Below, piece by piece: positions 59,721-64,000 of a stretch of DNA of 64,000 bases (positions within the stretch are counted from its first letter, which is position 1; every line of letters begins with the position of its first letter). The notes beneath the pieces were generated by a model. It was not told the origin of the DNA, did no database searches, and saw only the letters and a list, made by a program, of their open reading frames with translations. A program made the position numbers and the translations under genes. The DNA is from Varanus komodoensis (taxonomy: Eukaryota > Chordata > Lepidosauria > Squamata > Varanidae). The DNA is taken from assembly GCF_004798865.1 (NCBI RefSeq), contig NW_025335317.1, positions 30,268,775 through 30,332,774 on the forward strand, given 5' to 3'.

Positions 59721-60680
59721 TCACGACATGCCCACCATGTGGACGTCCAGCCTATCCTTGAACACCTGCACCGATGGGGCCTCAACGACCTCTCGTGGAA
59801 GCCCATTCCACACCCTCAGGGTCCTAACTGTCAGGAAGTACTTCCTGGCATCCAAATAGAATCTTGGTTCCCTGAGCTTTGCTCCATTGGATCGTGTCCT
59901 GCCTTCCTCTGCAGGGGAGAACAGGTCTCTACCCATCTCCATGTGACATCCCCTCACATACCTGTATGTCGCCAACATATCCCCTCTGAGTCTTCTCTTT
60001 TCCAGGCTGAAGAGACCCTGTTCCCTCAGTCTCACCTCATACAGCATCCCCTGCAAACCGGCCACCAACCTTGTGGCCCTACGCTGCACTGACTCCAACC
60101 TGGCTATATCCTTTCTGTAATGAGGGGCCCAAAACTGAACACAATATTCCAGTTGCGGGCGCACTAGAGTCGTGTAGAGTGGTAGTAATACCTCTCTTGA
60201 TCTAGAAGCAACACTTCTGGCTATGCAACCAAGGGTGGCGTTCGCCCTCTTAACCACCGCATCACACTGCTGACTCATCTTAAGGCTGCAGTCAACCAGT
60301 ACCCCGAGGTCCCTTTCACAAGTGCTGCTCTCCAGCCACTTATCACCTGACCTGTACTTATGACAGCTATTCCTATGCCCCAAGTGCAAGACCTTGCACT
60401 TATCCACATTGAACGCCATCCTGTTGTCTCCTGCCCACTTCCATAGTCTGTCCAGATCCTTTTGGATCTGGAGTACCTGATCCTCAGTTGTGGCCACTGC
60501 TCCAGTTTTAGTGTAGTCTGCAAATTTGATCAGCAAACTGTTCACCCCTTCTTCCATTTCATTAATGAAAAGATTAAACAGGATCGGTCCCAGGACAGAT
60601 CTCTGGGGGACCCCGCTTGTCACTGGCTGCCATCCCGATGATTCCCCGCTAATGGTTACCTTCTGCTTTTGGTCAGTCAA
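59721..60680 (-). pseudogene. CR1 ORF2 C-terminal part, RT with changed catalytic motif
   Basis: A 319-residue frame covering the second half of the RT domain and the C-terminus, ending DVHMVGMS. Two conserved positions are changed: VPQGS is VPQRS, and the active-site FADD is FADY (the Tyr codon is at 60513-60515). With the second catalytic Asp lost, the enzyme would be inactive even if the frames were joined. The copy at 1-1469 keeps FADD. Confidence 0.9.
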
Positions 60681-61678
60681 CCATGCCCTAATCCACCAGA
60701 CAGTGCTTGGGGTATCCCAAAACTCCTCAGTTTCTCCACCAGGATATCATGGGGCACTTTGTCAAAGGCATTGCTGAAATCCAGGTATACAACATCCACT
60801 GCATCCCCTCCATCTAACCATCTCGAAACCCTGTCATAGAATTCCACAAGGTTTGTCTGGCAGGACCTGTTTTTGTGGAAGCCGTGTTGTGTGGCTGTCA
60901 GCCTCCCTTCCCTATCTAGCATCACTAGATCTCTCTCTATTATGAGCCTTTCCATTGTTTTTCCTACAATAGACGTAAGGCTAACCAGTCTATAATTCTC
61001 CATGTCCTTTCTACTACCCTTTTCGGAAATTGGGACCACTGCTGCCACCCCTCCAGTCCTCTGGAACTTCACCCATTCTCCACGAGGTCTCAAAAATGGA
61101 GGCCAGCGGGCATGAGAGAACCCCTGCCAATACTCTAAGTACTCTCGGGTGTAACCCGTCAGGACCTGGTGCCTTTGTAAGGTCCAATGCCTTGAGGAGC
61201 CCCTCGACTTCAAGGGGGTTGACTCTAATCTGTGCCCTAAGTCCCCAGCCTCATCTAAGCTCCTATGCGGATATCCCCCGTCCTGCTTTGGGGAGAAGAC
61301 AGAGGCAAAATAGTCATTTAGCATCTGTGCCTGTTCCCTCATATCAGTCACTGGATCTCCTTCTGCCTTGTTTAGTGGTCCCACGACTTGTCTCCCCTTC
61401 CTCTTCCTAGTTACATGCTTAAAGAAGCCCTTTTTGTTGCTCTTGATATTCTTGGCAAGTCTCAGCTCATAATCAGCCTTAGCCTTGCGAAGAATCCTTC
61501 TGCAATGGGCCTCCTCCTCCCGGTATACCCGTTTGTCTATTTTCCCCAGTACCCATTTCCTATGAAGGTTCCTCTTGCATCTAATCCCTCTAACCACCTC
61601 CTTTCGCATCCATGGCAGCACTCTCCTCCACCTTCCCACCTTACTGACTAGAGGTATCGTCAAGGCTTGCCCCTCCAA
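60677..61678 (-). pseudogene. CR1 ORF2 middle part (linker and RT fingers/palm)
   Basis: A 333-residue frame with the conserved MRKEVVRGIRCKRNLHRKWV linker, NYRLVSLTSIVGKTMERLII fingers and the first catalytic block VVYLDFSNAFDKVPHDILVE (first Asp intact). It leaves frame near 60690, just before the next ORF2 segment begins. Confidence 0.9.
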
Positions 61679-61802
61679 AACCTCCCTTCAGAGTGCTATC
61701 CACCCCTCCTGAACTCGCTTACCTTCCAGTAACCTATCCCAGGAGAATTTCCCCAGTCTGGCCTTCAGTTGGCCAAAGTTGGCCCACTTGAACTCCCAGC
61801 TT

Positions 61803-62585
61803 CTAGTGTTTGACCTGCTGCAAGCAAAGGATGGAGTGATCACTCGCATCCAGAGCTCCCCTAATCTGTACTTCATCTATCAGCTCCTCACTATTGGTCA
61901 AGACCAAGTCAAGGATGTTTCCCCCCCTCGTCGCCTCTCGGATCCTCTGTGTGAAAAACCCTCCCTTTATAGCTTCTAGGAAGCGACGTGACCTGGCTGT
62001 CACCGCTGAGTGAGTCTCCCAAGTAATATCCGGGAAATTGAAATCTCCCATAATTACTGTCTCTTCCCCAAGACATTCTTAGAATCTGGCTTGTCAGGAC
62101 ATCATCCAGGGTCTCAAGTTGACCTGGAGGGCGATAACATACCCCCACTGTCAGGTCTCTTTCCCTGTCAAAACCCCTGCCTCTACTGAATCCCCATCTG
62201 TGCTGCATTCTATCTCACTGCATCCCATGCCTTCCCTGACATATAAAGCCACGCCCCCACCTCTCTTTCCCTTCCTGTCCTTTCTAAAAAGGTGATACCC
62301 TTCTATGTTCACATTCCAGACTTGCCTTTCATCCCACCAAGTTTCTGTGATTCCCACCAGATCATACCCTCCTATTCCCAGGAGAGCTTCAAGCTCTTCC
62401 TGCTTGTTACCCATGCTCCTAGCATTGGGGTACATGTACCTCAACTCCTTCCCACCGCTTCCCTTCCTTGGAGTTCCCAGCTTCCTCCTTCCTCCCTGAT
62501 ACCTGGCCCCTCTCAGTAGGAGACCTGTCAGTCCCTGCAGTATCTCTAAAACCCTGCTCCCAGAGCCCTGATCCTCCCCCCACAC
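61803..62585 (-). pseudogene. CR1 ORF2 endonuclease part
   Basis: Three overlapping frames carry the APE-type endonuclease: NARSMGNKQEELEALLG (with the Asn of the active site), DLVGITETWW (catalytic Glu), VGVCYRPPGQ, MGDFNFPDITWETH (GDFN motif) and ASDHS (the catalytic Asp-His). The motifs are present but spread over more than one frame. Confidence 0.88.
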
Positions 62586-62630
62586 TTGTCCAGTGCAGAC
62601 ACGTTACTGGGGTGCCTGAACCCCCCCAGC

Positions 62631-63613
62631 TCAGTTTAAAGTCTTCCAGACGAAGCTCGCTAGAGCATTTCCAAAGGACCTTTTCCCCATCCTCATGAGG
62701 TGTAACCCGTCCCTTGACAGAAGTCCATTGGCAAGAAACCGAGTGCCGTGGTCGAGGAACCCGAAGCGTTCCTTCTGGTACCACACCCTAAGCCAGTTGT
62801 TCACCTCGGAGGCCCTCCTGTCCCTTCCTGGCCCAAATCCCCGGACAGGTAAGATTGATGAGAAGGCCACTTGGGCCTTCAGCTCCCTGAGTCTCTTCCC
62901 CAAGGCCTCAAAGTCCCTGGTGGTCCCAACCACACCCTGCCTGGCCACATCGTTTGTGCCCACATGAATCACCAGGAGCGGCTGGTGACCCCAGAGCGAA
63001 CAAGATGCTTCACTCTGTCCTTCACATGCTGGATGTGTGCGCCCAGCAGGCAGCAAACCTCCCTTGTCTCCAGGTTGGGACGGCACACTGCTGCCTCAGT
63101 GCCCCTCAGCAGGGAGTCCCCAACAACAATCACCCACCGCCGTACCTTCCCGGTGCTGGTGGGTGGCCATGTCCTGGCCCTCGCCTCTCCCGCAGCGGCC
63201 CCCTTGCCGCCTGATGTCCCAGGCTGGGGGTCCTGCTGGTCCCCCAAAGCCTCATCAGCCCCAGCCTCCCCAAGTGGAGAGAACCTGTTTCCCAGCTCCA
63301 GATTGGTGCCAGGAGGAGGAGGAGGCTGTGCCGGCTTCCTCCTCCTGTGGGTGACATACCTCCATGTCTCTGCAGCTGCTCCTCCCATGGTCTCTCCCTC
63401 AACCCTCTGTCCAGAGGGGGGCTGCTCCAGGGGGGCCTGAAGAGCTCTCTCGGCCCTCAGACACCTCACCTCCTCTTCTAGCAGCGTCACCAACTTGCAC
63501 CGAGGGCAAGTGTTTCCCTGCCTCTCCTGGGGGAGAAGCACGAACATGACGCAGCTGTTGCAGCGGACAGCAACACCTGTGACTCCCGCCAAGACCATCT
63601 CCTGGTCTGCCAT
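62631..63613 (-). pseudogene. CR1 ORF1: zinc-finger-like region plus SGNH esterase
   Basis: From Met at 63613 the frame reads MADQEMVLAGVTGVAVRCNS with a CxxC...CxxC pattern (CNSC, then CPRC), a coiled-coil-like LLEEEVRCLRAERAL, a Pro/Ser/Gly-rich linker, then VVGDSLLRGTEAAVC, the esterase block with the nucleophile Ser. The frame stops at 62969. The rest of the domain continues in another frame (62631-63086) with VIHVGTNDVA (the N of the oxyanion hole) and RDGLHLMRMG (the catalytic Asp-x-x-His). CR1 ORF1 proteins are known to carry such esterase domains. One frameshift near 62985 separates the halves. Confidence 0.88.
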
Positions 63614-63660
63614 CGGTATCCCTTCTGAAACCTTACCTTGGTCCCTGTTGAGAGGTGCAG

Positions 63661-64000
63661 CCCGGTATGTAAACATTCCACACATTCTAGAGCAATAAAA
63701 CCAAAGTTCTTTAATGCTAATTGTCTACAAGATTTACAATTCTATAGATAAGTTCCCTAATAGCGGTCCTTGCTAAGCAGATGTTAGCCCTATAATGGCT
63801 TCTCTTCCTGAGCCCACGTGGGATCATTCTCCCAAGTCATGCCTTTCCTCCTTCTTACGCAGTCTACTTTGCAGCTGTTCAAATCTGCGTAAAATACGTC
63901 TGTTCTGGGCTTTTGAAAAATCCACGACACCTATTGTGTCTTCTGTTTCTGGCTCAGGGAGATCAGCATTGGGGGGGGGGGAGGCAGTTTGCTCTGCCTC
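63661..64000 (-). other. Unassigned sequence with an open reading frame running off the right edge
   Basis: On the minus strand a frame is open from the window edge for 58 codons and ends in TGA at 63826-63824. It includes NADLPEPETEDTIGVVDFSK then AQNRRILRRFEQLQSRLRKK. The sequence looks coding (acidic then basic, helical), and an ATTAAA signal lies about 110 bases further on (about 63717). I do not recognise the protein. It could be the 3' end of a transposable-element ORF or of an unrelated gene. CR1 sequence begins at about 63660. The G run at 63971-63981 could affect the frame. Confidence 0.35.

Larger units (their letters stand above)
59626..63660 (-). mobile_element. Nearly full-length CR1 LINE (ORF1 and ORF2), decayed
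   Basis: In order on the minus strand: ORF1 (63613 down to about 62631) with a zinc-finger-like region and SGNH-esterase domain; ORF2 endonuclease (62585-61803; YMYPNARSMGNKQEELEALL, MGDFNFPDITWETHS, GGNILDLVLTNSEELIDE); linker (61678-61300; RILRKAKADYELRLAKNIKS); RT fingers and palm (VVYLDFSNAFDKVPHDILVE near 60760); RT palm and thumb (60680-59721). The 3' UTR ends at about 59626 with the complement of 'gaaacatagaaacatagaaa'. ORF2 is split over at least four frames, and its catalytic motif is FADY in place of FADD. The 5' end at about 63660 is approximate. About 4.0 kb in all, the most complete element in the window. Confidence 0.93.

Overview
The window is nuclear DNA from a vertebrate, most probably a squamate reptile (lizard or snake). 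The evidence is split host exons with canonical splice sites, CpG islands, and a repeat load typical of squamates: many CR1 LINEs of at least two lineages, L2 LINEs, several BovB (RTE) LINEs, tRNA- and 5S-derived SINEs, a probable hAT element and many simple repeats. No prokaryotic gene organisation is present. One run of N (370-1092) is an assembly gap inside a CR1 copy.

Two host genes are supported, both on the minus strand. At the right are the last three coding exons of a JAKMIP-family gene, most likely JAKMIP3: 57523-57726, 54239-54304 and 52095-52145. They encode the C-terminal coiled coil and the hydrophobic tail ending FILWS. To the left, about 33.6 kb downstream of the JAKMIP stop, begins a collapsin-response-mediator/dihydropyrimidinase-like gene, most likely DPYSL4. 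It has a long-isoform first exon (18176-18529), a short-isoform first exon (15567-15605), shared exon 2 (6918-7006) and exon 3 (5824-6008). The rest of DPYSL4 lies beyond the left edge and the rest of JAKMIP3 beyond the right edge. The gene order and orientation agree with what I recall of human 10q26. Each DPYSL first exon sits in a CpG-rich island, consistent with two promoters.

Layout: 1-5.3 kb, two CR1 copies in or beyond DPYSL4 intron 3; 5.8-7.0 kb, DPYSL4 exons 3 and 2; 7.0-15 kb, DPYSL4 intron with a CR1 tail, a 5S-derived SINE piece, a probable hAT element carrying a CR1 insertion, a BovB fragment with a perfect 11-bp target duplication, and another CR1; 15.0-18.9 kb, the two DPYSL4 first exons; 19-52 kb, intergenic sequence with L2, CR1 and BovB copies, simple repeats and a solo LTR; 52-58 kb, JAKMIP3 terminal exons with SINEs and a U2 snRNA fragment in the introns; 58.7-63.7 kb, BovB, an L2 tail and a nearly complete but decayed CR1 whose ORF1 carries a zinc-finger-like region and an SGNH-esterase domain.

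I found no new biological system. The most useful observations are the conserved JAKMIP-DPYSL pairing, the retained long first exon of DPYSL4, the nested transposons, an inverted hairpin at the gap edge, and two unassigned exon-like reading frames (9997-10118 and 63824-64000).
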